Assembly: GCA_020634415.1 (NCBI GenBank) | Contig: JACKBT010000004.1 | Coordinates: 1-64,000, forward strand | Reading direction: 5' to 3' | Length of the DNA: 64,000 nt | From: Ardenticatenaceae bacterium | GTDB taxonomy: Bacteria; Chloroflexota; Anaerolineae; Promineifilales; Promineifilaceae | Shown: one piece after another, positions 9,335 through 16,863 of the stretch | Position numbering within the stretch: position 1 is the stretch's first letter | Layout: each line of letters begins with the position of its first letter | The notes under the pieces: generated by a model | Seen by the model: the letters and a program-made list of their open reading frames with translations, nothing else | Told to the model about the DNA's origin: nothing | Databases searched by the model: none | Position numbers and translations under genes: made by a program

Positions 9335-10306
9335 CTAGTCTACATTATCAGCGTTTACAACCAACACATCCACAAATGTTTCTGGCGGCAGCGACTCGCC
9401 TGCCAGGGCTTTTACCGCATATTGAATTCCCAAATAGCCTTGTTGGGCGGCTTGCTGATCAATGGACACAGCTAAGTTTCCCTCACGAATGGCTTGTTTT
9501 GCTTCCTCCAATGCGTCGAAGGCAGCTACAAGCACATCGGATTTCCCACTTTCTTCGAGGTATTTCAAGGCGCCTAAGGCCATCATATCGTTGGCACAGA
9601 AAATGGCTCCAATATCGGGGTTTGCCGCAAACAGGTTCAGAGTGACTTCATAACTTTCATCAATTTTCCAGTTTGCGGTTTCTGTGGCAACTAAGGTGAT
9701 GTTGGTGTTTTCATTAAAGGCTTGTATGGCCCCGGCTTTGCGGTCTTCTGCATTTTGGGCATCACGAATGCCTTCGATGATGATGGCTTTGGTGGGCGTA
9801 TCAATCATATCGCTGATGTATTTGGCGGAAAGGTAGGCTCCCTGTTGGTTATTGACACTGATGAAGGGGACATTCTCTAGACCGAGTGACTGTGAATAGT
9901 CACGGTCGAGCCGATTGTCAATGTTGATGACAACAATGCCGGCATCTTGTGCTTTTTTCAGAACGGGGATCAGTTTTAGCGAATCGCCAGGGGCGATAAC
10001 GATAGCGTCTACCTGCTGCCTGATAAGTTCATCTACTATTTCAATCTGCTGCTCAATGGAGGTTTCTTGAGCGGCCGTTTTGACAATAAGGTGAATGCCG
10101 AGTTCAGCTTCTGCCTGGCGTGCGCCCTTTTCCATCTCCACAAAAAAGGGGTTGGTTAGGGTTTTCATGACCAGAGCAATGGTTGGTGCGGTTGCAGATG
10201 AATCTGCTTCGCTGGCGGGGGGCGAGGGGGGAGCAAGGTTGGCATTGGTGCAGCCCGCCGGTAGGGTAAGAAATACGAAAAGGAGGGTTAGGTAATACTT
10301 TTTCAT
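9335..10306 (-). CDS. Periplasmic sugar-binding lipoprotein (RbsB/LuxP-like, type 1 periplasmic fold)
   Basis: 323 residues. A lipoprotein signal peptide with lipobox LPAG-Cys19 is followed by a Thr/Ser/Pro-rich tether. The mature part matches the Peripla_BP_4 family: IALVMKTLTNPFF, VDAIVIAPGDS, GIVVINIDNR, and in the C-lobe DIGAIFCANDMMALGAL, the characteristic FCANDxxALG motif. Such proteins bind pentoses, hexoses or AI-2 outside the membrane. No permease or sugar ATPase gene lies nearby. The next gene downstream on the strand encodes the Cache hybrid kinase, so a sensing rather than uptake role is inferred. The ATG at 10306 follows a 186-base spacer shared with the divergent thioredoxin-like gene. 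Confidence 0.9.
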   Translation of the reverse strand: MKKYYLTLLFVFLTLPAGCTNANLAPPSPPASEADSSATAPTIALVMKTLTNPFFVEMEKGARQAEAELGIHLIVKTAAQETSIEQQIEIVDELIRQQVDAIVIAPGDSLKLIPVLKKAQDAGIVVINIDNRLDRDYSQSLGLENVPFISVNNQQGAYLSAKYISDMIDTPTKAIIIEGIRDAQNAEDRKAGAIQAFNENTNITLVATETANWKIDESYEVTLNLFAANPDIGAIFCANDMMALGALKYLEESGKSDVLVAAFDALEEAKQAIREGNLAVSIDQQAAQQGYLGIQYAVKALAGESLPPETFVDVLVVNADNVD

Positions 10307-10492
10307 GGTTAAACAAAGTTAATATGAATGACTTCCTGATATCGAGACCTTTCAAAATGCTGCTATGTGATGCAAGCCAGTTAAGCTAATGTAAAGCGAA
10401 TTATAAAGCGTATGGGGCAATAAGGGGATGTTTGCGTGGAATAAGGGGAGCATTGACCAATTGTTGGGTAAGTTGCTCACTTGTTATAACAT

Positions 10493-11593
10493 ATGACCAT
10501 GACTGGGCTGTTGGATAAACCGATTGTACGGATGCCAGAGTTGGTGGGGGAATTGTGGCTGAACGGGGAACGGCCGTTTACCCGCCAAACCCTGCGTGGA
10601 CAAGTTGTTCTCATAGATTTTTGGGACTATGCCTGTGTCAACTGCATCCGCACCCTGCCCTATTTGCGTGAATGGCACAAACGATACGCGCACAAAGGTC
10701 TGGTCGTCATCGGCATTCACACGCCAGAGTTCAAATTTGCCCAATTGCAGCCGCAGGTGCAAACGGCCGTAACCGAACACCAAATTAGCTACCCCATCCT
10801 GCTCGACAATCAATACGAAAACTGGTCCCGCTTTGCCATCAAAGCCTGGCCCACCAAAATCCTCATTGATGCCCATGGTTATATCCGCTATCAGCGGCAG
10901 GGTGAAGGGTATTATCGTGAAACGGAACTAGCCATACAAACCCTGCTGCGTCAGCGCGATGCCAATGTGGTGCTGCCCGATCTGCTGCCGCCGCTGCGGG
11001 AAGAGGATGCCCCTGGCGCGGTTTGTTACCGGCCCACGCCGGAGCTGTATGCGGGCTACCAGGGTGGGGGGCTGTTTGGCGGCGGACTGGGCAATCCAGA
11101 GGGGTATGTGCCGCAAAATCCTATGTTTTACAAGCTGCCAGAAAAACGGCCGATTGGTCAATTCTACGTCGAAGGGGTGTGGCGAGCCTGGCCGGAGGCC
11201 CTGGCCTATGCCGGGCAAGAAGGCGGGCGCATTGTGTTGCCCTACAGCGCGGCCACAGTCAATGCCGTTCTATCTCCCTCGGCTGATTCGGTGGAGTTGA
11301 TGCTGGATTTACGGCCGTCTGCGGCCGAGCCTGTGGTGGTGGTGCAGCAAGACGGCCGTTATCTCACCCCTGCCAACGCCGGGCCAGATATCGAATTTGC
11401 CGATGATGGCATCAGTTTCGTGCGCATCACCCGCGCCCGCATGGTGCAGCTTGTCAACAACAACAGCTACGAATCTCACGAACTAAACCTCACTTTTCAA
11501 GCGACGGGCCTATGCCTTTATGCTTTCACCTTCACCAGTTGTGTGGCTCCCTACGCCACGCCCGACCACCCCGATACTTTCCAGGTACATTGA
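10493..11593 (+). CDS. Thioredoxin-like protein with DipZ-type CxNC active site
   Basis: 366 residues. The N-terminal thioredoxin/AhpC-TSA domain (about 25-160) carries the redox pair Cys48-Val-Asn-Cys51 in YACVNCIRTLPYL, followed by VVIGIHTPEF and the cis-Pro region KAWPTKILID. This resembles the C-terminal part of mycobacterial DipZ, which has the same order: thioredoxin domain, then a carbohydrate-binding-like beta domain. The last 150 residues would be that second domain (SVELMLDLRPS, FTFTSCVAPYA). No signal peptide or membrane helix is seen, so action in the cytoplasm or at the membrane through a partner is likely. The two ATGs at 10493 and 10499 are equally possible; no clear Shine-Dalgarno is seen. 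It is transcribed alone. Confidence 0.8.
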   Translation: MTMTGLLDKPIVRMPELVGELWLNGERPFTRQTLRGQVVLIDFWDYACVNCIRTLPYLREWHKRYAHKGLVVIGIHTPEFKFAQLQPQVQTAVTEHQISYPILLDNQYENWSRFAIKAWPTKILIDAHGYIRYQRQGEGYYRETELAIQTLLRQRDANVVLPDLLPPLREEDAPGAVCYRPTPELYAGYQGGGLFGGGLGNPEGYVPQNPMFYKLPEKRPIGQFYVEGVWRAWPEALAYAGQEGGRIVLPYSAATVNAVLSPSADSVELMLDLRPSAAEPVVVVQQDGRYLTPANAGPDIEFADDGISFVRITRARMVQLVNNNSYESHELNLTFQATGLCLYAFTFTSCVAPYATPDHPDTFQVH

Positions 11594-11615
11594 ACCTATT
11601 GGGCTTAATCGCCTA

Positions 11616-11644
11616 TTGGCAAAATGGGAATTTTGGTCTAATCT
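11616..11644 (+). promoter_or_regulatory. Candidate sigma-70 promoter for the Flp pilin gene
   Basis: TTGGCA (11616-11621), a 17-base spacer and TAATCT (11639-11644). Transcription from here would give a leader of roughly 40 bases before the strong AAGGAGGT at 11676-11683. Confidence 0.5.
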
Positions 11645-11689
11645 AACTCTCATTTATTCGTTCGTTTATAATTTTAAGGAGGTCTTATC

Positions 11690-11860
11690 ATGTTGTTTTT
11701 ACATCGAGAAGACGGACAGGCTCTGGTTGAGTATGGGCTGGTGTTGATTCTGGTTGCAATTGCAATCGTGGCGGTGCTGGTTCTGCTGGGGCCGCAGATT
11801 GGTAATGTGTACAGTCGCATCATCGTCTGCGTTCCACCAACGCCCGTCTGCACAGGTTAG
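11690..11860 (+). CDS. Flp-type pilin (type IVb, Tad family), 56 residues
   Basis: A short gene supported by AAGGAGGT (11676-11683) six bases before the ATG, an upstream promoter candidate and a perfect terminator just after the stop. The protein has an eight-residue basic/acidic leader, then the class III pilin cleavage site G9/QALVE (Glu at +5), then a 25-residue hydrophobic helix and a short tail with two cysteines (IIVCVPPTPVC). Flp pilins are cut by a TadV/CpaA-type prepilin peptidase and assembled into thin adhesive Tad pili at the cytoplasmic membrane. No tad assembly genes are present in the window, so the machinery must be elsewhere. The two tail cysteines could form a disulfide or be modified. 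Confidence 0.85.
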   Translation: MLFLHREDGQALVEYGLVLILVAIAIVAVLVLLGPQIGNVYSRIIVCVPPTPVCTG

Positions 11861-11878
11861 GTATTATTTTTCCCTTAG

Positions 11879-11910
11879 AAAAAAGCCTCACAAATTTGTG
11901 AGGCTTTTTT
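11879..11910 (+). terminator. Rho-independent terminator of the Flp pilin gene
   Basis: A perfect 32-base palindrome, GC-rich core GCCTCACAAA and its complement, flanked by A and T runs, 18 bases after the pilin stop. The symmetry allows function on both strands. Confidence 0.9.
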
Positions 11911-11977
11911 CTTGCCCGCCCTCGACGCTTTCTCGACGGCTTTCCTGTATGATACCTGTATCTTCTTGATCCTCTTA

Positions 11978-12019
11978 GCAAACACCCGACTGAAAAGTGG
12001 CAGTCGGGTGTTTGCTTTA
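11978..12019 (+). terminator. Second hairpin terminator upstream of the zinc-ribbon gene
   Basis: 15-base perfect arms (11978-11992, 12001-12015) around an 8-base loop, followed by TTTATT. No gene lies between this and the preceding terminator, so it could be a back-up terminator or an element in the leader of the next gene. Confidence 0.65.
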
Positions 12020-12056
12020 TTACGTCATTACGCAATTACGTAATATAATTTCTCGT

Positions 12057-12593
12057 ATGACCATTCCTTCTCTGGAAACAATCACCTCTTATCTGACGAT
12101 TATTGCCGCCATTATGGGGGCACTCTTTGCGGCTCTATGGCTGAGCCTGATTATTTGGGCTTTTCGGGATATGCGGCTGCGTTCGCGTGACCCCTTTGCC
12201 CAGATGTTAGCGGCCGTTTTAGTAGCGGCTCTGCCCGGCGTAGGCATCATCATTTACCTCATCTTGCGTCCACCGGAAACATTGGCCGAAGCTTATGAAC
12301 GCGCTTTGGAAGAAGAAGCCCTCTTACAGGAAATTGAAGAAAAACCGCACTGCCCTGGCTGTTCGCGTATGGTGGACGAGCGCTGGATTTTGTGCCCCCA
12401 CTGCCATACCCGCCTCAAAAAGGCTTGCCCTGATTGCAATTCGCTGATGGAGTTGCAATGGAATCTATGCCCCTTCTGTGGCAATCAGCACGTTGATCCG
12501 TATCATGTGGATTTGCCAGCGGCAGAGGCAGAACCCCCCAATGAGGAGGCGGAAACGGCCGTTTCCCCACCCACACCTCTCCCTTCAGAATAA
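12057..12593 (+). CDS. Membrane protein with double zinc ribbon
   Basis: 178 residues from the ATG at 12057; a longer frame to 11997 would start inside the terminator stem. Two hydrophobic segments lie at about 10-35 and 50-70, followed by an acidic stretch (ERALEEEALLQEIEE). The soluble tail carries four CPxC knuckles at Cys99/102, 113/116, 124/127 and 138/141, which pair into two zinc ribbons. The N-terminal part resembles phospholipase-D-nuclease-like (PLDc_N) membrane modules of Chloroflexota. The C-terminus is acidic and Pro-rich. Function is unknown; a membrane-anchored protein- or nucleic-acid-binding adaptor is a reasonable inference. It ends at a terminator shared with the convergent TerC gene. 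Confidence 0.75.
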   Translation: MTIPSLETITSYLTIIAAIMGALFAALWLSLIIWAFRDMRLRSRDPFAQMLAAVLVAALPGVGIIIYLILRPPETLAEAYERALEEEALLQEIEEKPHCPGCSRMVDERWILCPHCHTRLKKACPDCNSLMELQWNLCPFCGNQHVDPYHVDLPAAEAEPPNEEAETAVSPPTPLPSE

Positions 12594-12595
12594 AT

Positions 12596-12624
12596 AAAAA
12601 GCCGGGTCAACCCCGGCTTTTTTT
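12596..12624. terminator. Bidirectional terminator between zinc-ribbon and TerC genes
   Basis: GCCGGG (12601-12606) pairs with CCCGGC (12612-12617). An A-run precedes and seven T follow, so it can act on both converging genes. Confidence 0.88.
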
Positions 12625-12631
12625 CTAAAAC

Positions 12632-13411
12632 CTAATCCCCACCTTCCGACAAGGTGGGCTGATTGTGCAACTTTACTGGCCTTTGTGACCTGGTCCGCAC
12701 ACGCATATTCAAAATCTCCACACCAAAAGAGAAGGCCATGGCAAAGTAGGCATAATTCTTTAAGTGCAAATCATGGGCCGCTTCGGGATTCCAGCCTTCA
12801 ATGACCAACAGAGAACCAATCAAAATGAGGAAAGAAAGGGCCAGCATCTTCATGGTGGGATGACGCTCGACAAAGCTGCTGACTGGCCCGGCAAAGAAGA
12901 CCATAATCGCGGCAGCTATGATGATGGCGGCGATCATGATAGTGAGGTTGTTGGCAATACCAACGGCCGTTATCACTGAATCCAATGAGAAAACCACATC
13001 AACCAAAACAATTTGCGCGATCACCGCACCTAATGTGGTCACAGCCTTCCCCGTGCCATGCTTATCATGCTCCTCCACCTCCAACTTCTCGTGAATCTCG
13101 TAGGTACTCTTGCCAATCAGGAACAGCCCGCCCAATAACAGCACCAAATCCTTACCACTCACAGCATTACTAAAAATTGTAAAAACGATAAAACTATCCA
13201 ACGACTGCACCCAGCGAATTGCCAGCAAAAGAATGACACGGCTGATAACCGCTAACCCCAAACCCAACTGCCGCCCCATAGCTCGTTGAGATTCTGGTAA
13301 TTTACCCGATAAGATAGAAATGAAAATAACATTATCTATCCCCAAAACTACTTCCAAAGACAACAATGTCAAAAACGCCACGAGATTTTCAGTTGTAAAC
13401 AGACCTTCCAT
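12632..13411 (-). CDS. TerC family integral membrane protein
   Basis: 259 residues with about seven hydrophobic helices. Family hallmarks are the acidic residues within membrane motifs: EVVLGIDNVIF (Asp26) and VVFSLDSVITAVG (Asp144), plus GRQLGLGLAVISR and the cytoplasmic loop EEHDKHG. TerC proteins (YgdQ, Alx, MeeF/MeeY groups) are linked to tellurite resistance and, more recently, to manganese export and metalation of secreted enzymes. ATG at 13411 with GGAGAG upstream. It lies downstream of a Ca2+/H+ antiporter gene on the same strand with a 56-base gap, which suggests a joint role in divalent cation homeostasis. Confidence 0.92.
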   Translation of the reverse strand: MEGLFTTENLVAFLTLLSLEVVLGIDNVIFISILSGKLPESQRAMGRQLGLGLAVISRVILLLAIRWVQSLDSFIVFTIFSNAVSGKDLVLLLGGLFLIGKSTYEIHEKLEVEEHDKHGTGKAVTTLGAVIAQIVLVDVVFSLDSVITAVGIANNLTIMIAAIIIAAAIMVFFAGPVSSFVERHPTMKMLALSFLILIGSLLVIEGWNPEAAHDLHLKNYAYFAMAFSFGVEILNMRVRTRSQRPVKLHNQPTLSEGGD

Positions 13412-13467
13412 GTGTATTCTCTCCAGTAAGATGTTTTCTAATTTATACCCAATACATGGTCAATTGC

Positions 13468-14535
13468 CTAAACAAAAAAGAAGGCAACCCCTAACAAGAT
13501 ATATAAAGCCAATAACTGCGCTCCTTCCAGCCAATTGGAACGGCCGTCTTTGAACACAAACACACCCACAATACCCGCCGAAGCCAGCGCCACCATCTCA
13601 AAAACATTAAAACTCAGGGCCAACTCTTTACCCATAAGAGCCGCCACAATCACCAGCACCGGGGCCACAAACAGGGCGATTTGCAAACTGGAACCGAGCG
13701 CAATTTCCATACTCAACGTCATCTGGTTTTTCATCGCCACTTGCACGGCCACCAGATGCTCGGCGGCATTACCCACCAAAGGCACGATGATGATACCCAC
13801 AAAGAATTCGCTCCAGCCCAACTGCTCCACCACATGCTCAACCGATTCGACCAGCAGTTCACTCATAAAAACGATGGCAATCGTAGCGGCGGCGAGGACA
13901 ATAACGGCCGTTCTCACCGACCACTTCGCCTCATGCCCATGCGCCGACTCCCGCGACATCGGATCATCCGCATCTTGCGCCGTAAACGAATAATAAATAC
14001 CCAACCCATAAATCACAATCATCACAATCGCCACCCCCAGGCTAAAGGGCAGCAAAGCCTCATGATGCTCCACATCAATAAACTCCCCAAAAACGGCCGG
14101 AATCAGCAAAGCCACCACCGCCAGCATCATCATCGTCGCATTCGATGTCGCCTGCTCCGCATTAAACGTCTGCCGGCCATTCTTCAACCCACCCAACAGC
14201 ACACTCAGCCCCAACACCAGCAGCAAATTCCCCAAAATAGAACCCGTAATGGAAGCCAGCACCAATTCCAGCACGCCCTCCCTAATCGCCACAATCGTAA
14301 TGATCAACTCCGCCGCATTCCCCAGCGTGGCGTTGAGCAAACCGCCAATCTTCGGCCCCGTGCGCACCGTCAGCTCCTCCGTTGCCTCCCCAATAAAACC
14401 AGCCAACGGAATAATCGCCACCGCCGCCGCCATAAACTGCCCCACATCGCCTAACCCAATCGAACCCGCCAAAAAAGCAAAAGGAATTGCCAACAATAGA
14501 ACATAGCGATAGTCAAACTTGAAATTCTTCAACAT
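13468..14535 (-). CDS. Calcium/proton antiporter (CaCA superfamily, CAX type)
   Basis: 355 residues, about eleven hydrophobic segments in two inverted halves. The two alpha repeats are plain: NATLGNAAELIITIVA (GNAAEL at 72-77) and PLVGNAAEHLVAVQVA (GNAAEH at 255-260). The acidic loop EFIDVEHHEALL and a long hydrophilic loop (AQDADDPMSRES) separate the halves. CAX proteins export Ca2+ in exchange for protons. The start at 14535 (MLKNFKFDY) has AGGAGAGG upstream. The longer frame to 14607 would translate a palindromic repeat and is rejected. Likely cotranscribed with the TerC gene. Confidence 0.92.
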   Translation of the reverse strand: MLKNFKFDYRYVLLLAIPFAFLAGSIGLGDVGQFMAAAVAIIPLAGFIGEATEELTVRTGPKIGGLLNATLGNAAELIITIVAIREGVLELVLASITGSILGNLLLVLGLSVLLGGLKNGRQTFNAEQATSNATMMMLAVVALLIPAVFGEFIDVEHHEALLPFSLGVAIVMIVIYGLGIYYSFTAQDADDPMSRESAHGHEAKWSVRTAVIVLAAATIAIVFMSELLVESVEHVVEQLGWSEFFVGIIIVPLVGNAAEHLVAVQVAMKNQMTLSMEIALGSSLQIALFVAPVLVIVAALMGKELALSFNVFEMVALASAGIVGVFVFKDGRSNWLEGAQLLALYILLGVAFFFV

Positions 14536-14560
14536 GCCTCTCCTGAAAATGATGGTGCAA

Positions 14561-14607
14561 GTGGCAGGTGGCAGGTGGCAAGTTACTTGCCACCTGCCAC
14601 CTGCCAC
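14561..14607. repeat. GTGGCAGGTGGCAGG foldback repeat
   Basis: A 47-base near-perfect palindrome: 23-base arms (14561-14583, 14585-14607) around a single base. Each arm is itself built from direct repeats of the unit GGCAGGT. It lies between the antiporter start and the PPK2 stop. Confidence 0.92.
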
Positions 14608-14641
14608 ACATCCTCCTATTCTATCACGCCTCTTGTACGTG

Positions 14642-15448
14642 TCAGATAATCACAACGTTGCTTAAATCATCTTCGTTCTGTGGATACTGTGGGTTCATCC
14701 TCTGGCAAGCGGTCACAATTGCCCGCATAATAGCCAGGTTGCGATACCACTTCTGGTCAGCCGGAATCACGTGCCAGGGGGCATATTCCGTCGTGCAATG
14801 GTTCACCATATCCTCAAACGCCGCCATATAATCATCCCATAACTTGCGCTTCTCCAAATCGCCCACATCAAACTTCCAATGCTTGCTGGGGTCATCCAGC
14901 CGCGCTTGCAGCCGCTCCTTCTGTTCCTCTTTGGAAATGTGCAAATAAAATTTGAGAATGGTCGTGCCACTGTCCGTCAGCAGCTTCTCAAACTGGTTGA
15001 TTTGCTCATAACGGGGCCGCCACACACGTTCCGGCACAATGTGATGCACCCGCACCACCAGTACATCTTCATAATGGGAGCGGTTAAAAATGCCGATCAT
15101 GCCCTTCCCCGGCACAGCTTTGTGAATCCGCCACAAAAAATCGTGGGCCAACTCCTCATGGGTGGGTACTTTGAAAGGTGTTACGCGCACCCCTTGTGGG
15201 TTCACTCCTTTGGTGACGTTGCGAATAGTGCCATCTTTGCCGCCAGCGTCGTTGGCTTGCAGCACAATAAGCAGCTTTTGTTTGCCCTCTGCATACAGAC
15301 GCTGCTGCCACTCAATGAACTCGTCGCGTAAGGCTTTGAATTCGTCAACGGCCGTTGCCTTCCCCCCCTCATAAAAATCCTCACCTCTCGTCGAGATGTC
15401 GCTCAGATGGATAGACTGTCCTGGCTGAAGTTGGTGAATTGCTGTCAT
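14642..15448 (-). CDS. Polyphosphate kinase 2 family protein
   Basis: 268 residues, the size of a one-domain PPK2. It transfers phosphate from polyphosphate to a nucleoside mono- or diphosphate in the cytoplasm. The Walker A region is LQANDAGGKDGTIRNV (Asp67, Lys71, Asp72). The Walker B region is GIFNRSHYEDVLVVRVH, and the lid module contains RLDDPSKHWKF and DLEKRKLWDDYMAAFEDM. The C-terminal APWHVIPADQKWYRNLA is also standard. Whether AMP or ADP is the acceptor cannot be fixed by eye. The ATG at 15448 is preceded by AGGAGAGACG. It is monocistronic between spacer repeats. Confidence 0.92.
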   Translation of the reverse strand: MTAIHQLQPGQSIHLSDISTRGEDFYEGGKATAVDEFKALRDEFIEWQQRLYAEGKQKLLIVLQANDAGGKDGTIRNVTKGVNPQGVRVTPFKVPTHEELAHDFLWRIHKAVPGKGMIGIFNRSHYEDVLVVRVHHIVPERVWRPRYEQINQFEKLLTDSGTTILKFYLHISKEEQKERLQARLDDPSKHWKFDVGDLEKRKLWDDYMAAFEDMVNHCTTEYAPWHVIPADQKWYRNLAIMRAIVTACQRMNPQYPQNEDDLSNVVII

Positions 15449-15522
15449 ACGTCTCTCCTTAATGTTCTAACGAATTGCAATGTGCCAATTATACTGGTAA
15501 ACAGTGAAGAGCCGGTACCCAC

Positions 15523-15547
15523 CAATCGTCAATCGTCAATCGTAAAT
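15523..15547. repeat. CAATCGT tandem repeat (AATCGTC units)
   Basis: About three and a half tandem copies of a seven-base unit. A related array with the same unit lies at 16661-16692, so the two arrays bracket the wrecked nuclease gene. Confidence 0.7.
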
Positions 15548-15564
15548 TCTGTTATACTCTGCCT

Positions 15565-16544
15565 ATGAGCGGCATCAGCAATCCACACGACAAATTCTTC
15601 AAAGAAACCTTCACCCGTATGGAGATGGCGCGGGATTTCTTTGCCAACTATTTGCCGGAAGAGATAACGGCCGTTCTCAACCTCGACAGCCTCACCTTAC
15701 AATCCGGCAGCTTTGTAGACCCCGACCTACAAGAACAGTTCGCCGATTTGCTTTATCGTGTCAACCTGCAAGATGAGAGTGAAGTCTACCTCTACCTGCT
15801 GCTGGAACACAAAAGCTACCCCGACCCTCTGACACCCTTTCAACTGCTGCGTTACCTCGTCCGCATATGGGAACGGGACAGCCGCGAAGGGGAATCCTTG
15901 CGCCCCATTGTGCCAGTAGCGGTTTATCGGCCGAGAGCGGTGGCAGTGGCTTTGGACTTTGGTGAGTTGTTTACGGGGCTGGTGTTACGCCGTTTTGGCC
16001 CAGCTTCCGCTACCAGTTACAAGATTTATCTGGCCTGAGTGATGAAGAGATTCGGGGCAAGCCTTGCTGCAAGCGGTCTGTTGGCGATGAAATATATTTT
16101 GACCCAGCCATGAACGGCCGTTTTGGAGAATATTGTCTCTGTTCCATGAATTAACCAGCACCAAGCCAGCACTGAATATTGGAGACGATCTTGTATTATG
16201 TAGGCAACGCCAGCACCCATCTGCACGGCAGGATATAACCATAGTTCGAGGTATTAGAGACAGGGGTGATATTATACAAACAGTAGCCGATTTTGATTGA
16301 TCAAGGCATTGAGCGAGGTATCCAGCAAGGCATTGAGCAAGGCATTGAACAAGGTCTTGAGCAAGGTCGCCTCAAAATGGTGCAGGAAGATATTTTGGAT
16401 CTGTTGGTTATCCACTTTGAGGCTGTGGCTGATGAGTTGGTCGAAGCGATAGAGGCCATTACCGACTTTCCCCTCTTGCGTCAATTACACCGGGAAGCAG
16501 CAAGCAGTTACCTGGCCACCTTCATTGAAAAGCTAGCAGCATGA
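15565..16544 (+). pseudogene. Rpn family recombination-promoting nuclease/transposase-like, multiply frameshifted
   Basis: The first 150 codons are intact and match the Rpn (Transposase_31, PD-(D/E)xK) family: NPHDKFFKETF, FFANYLPEE and the catalytic set Asp61...Glu81-His-Lys83 in LLLEHKSYPD, then QLLRYLVRIWE. The frame is lost near 15990. Translating other frames recovers family pieces in order: YQLQDLSGLSDEEIRG, then ALLQA, MKYI, DPAMNGR, SLFHELTSTKPA, and after a stop near 16300 the typical C-terminal tail with tandem GIEQGIEQG repeats to 16544. At least three separate lesions are needed, so this is a decayed gene rather than a single sequencing error. Intact relatives are nucleases that raise recombination or act as transposase-like proteins. 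Confidence 0.82.
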
Positions 16545-16660
16545 CAAAGTTGAATGATCTGATGCTATGGTGTAGCAAAAGATGACAATGGGTGGGAGTA
16601 ATGACCGGTAGTCGAATAGTCTGGTAGTCCAGGATCAATAGTCGGTGGGGAAACGGCTCC

Positions 16661-16692
16661 CAATCGTAAATCGTCAATCGCAAATCGTAAAT
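16661..16692. repeat. CAATCGTAAATCGT tandem repeat
   Basis: Four tandem units of CAATCGT/AAATCGT. Same unit as the array at 15523. Confidence 0.65.
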
Positions 16693-16764
16693 GGAGAACG
16701 GCCTTTAGTGTCGCCCACTTGCCCTCAGCTTCGCCCAAGACCAATACAGCAGCTAATCCCATCT

Positions 16765-16794
16765 GTAGGGGCGTGGCCTTGTGCCCGCCCCTAC
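16765..16794. repeat. Dispersed GTAGGGGC...GCCCCTAC repeat
   Basis: 30 bases with inverted ends (GTAGGGGC and GCCCCTAC). Its first 26 bases are the exact reverse complement of 4821-4846. Confidence 0.8.
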
Positions 16795-16810
16795 AAATCC
16801 ACCTTAAACA

Positions 16811-16845
16811 AAAAAGCCGAGTTTCACACAGAAACTCGGCTTTTT
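16811..16845. terminator. Bidirectional terminator downstream of acs
   Basis: 15-base perfect arms (16811-16825, 16831-16845), core GCCGAGTTTC, five-base loop, A-run and T-run at the ends. It serves the minus-strand acetyl-CoA synthetase gene and the plus-strand remnant. Confidence 0.92.
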
Positions 16846-16863
16846 AATTACTCAATTATCCAA

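Larger units (their letters stand above)
16545..16863. other. 319-base spacer of repeats
   Basis: Holds an AATCGT tandem array (16661-16692), the inverted copy of the 4821 repeat (16765-16794) and a terminator (16811-16845). No gene is seen. Confidence 0.7.

Noticed and set aside
11821..12035. 71-codon minus-strand frame across the two terminators
   Set aside because: It translates hairpin stems and is antisense to the pilin end.
16026..16242. Minus-strand frames within the decayed Rpn gene
   Set aside because: Plus-strand pieces in order match the Rpn family, so these are shadows of a pseudogene.
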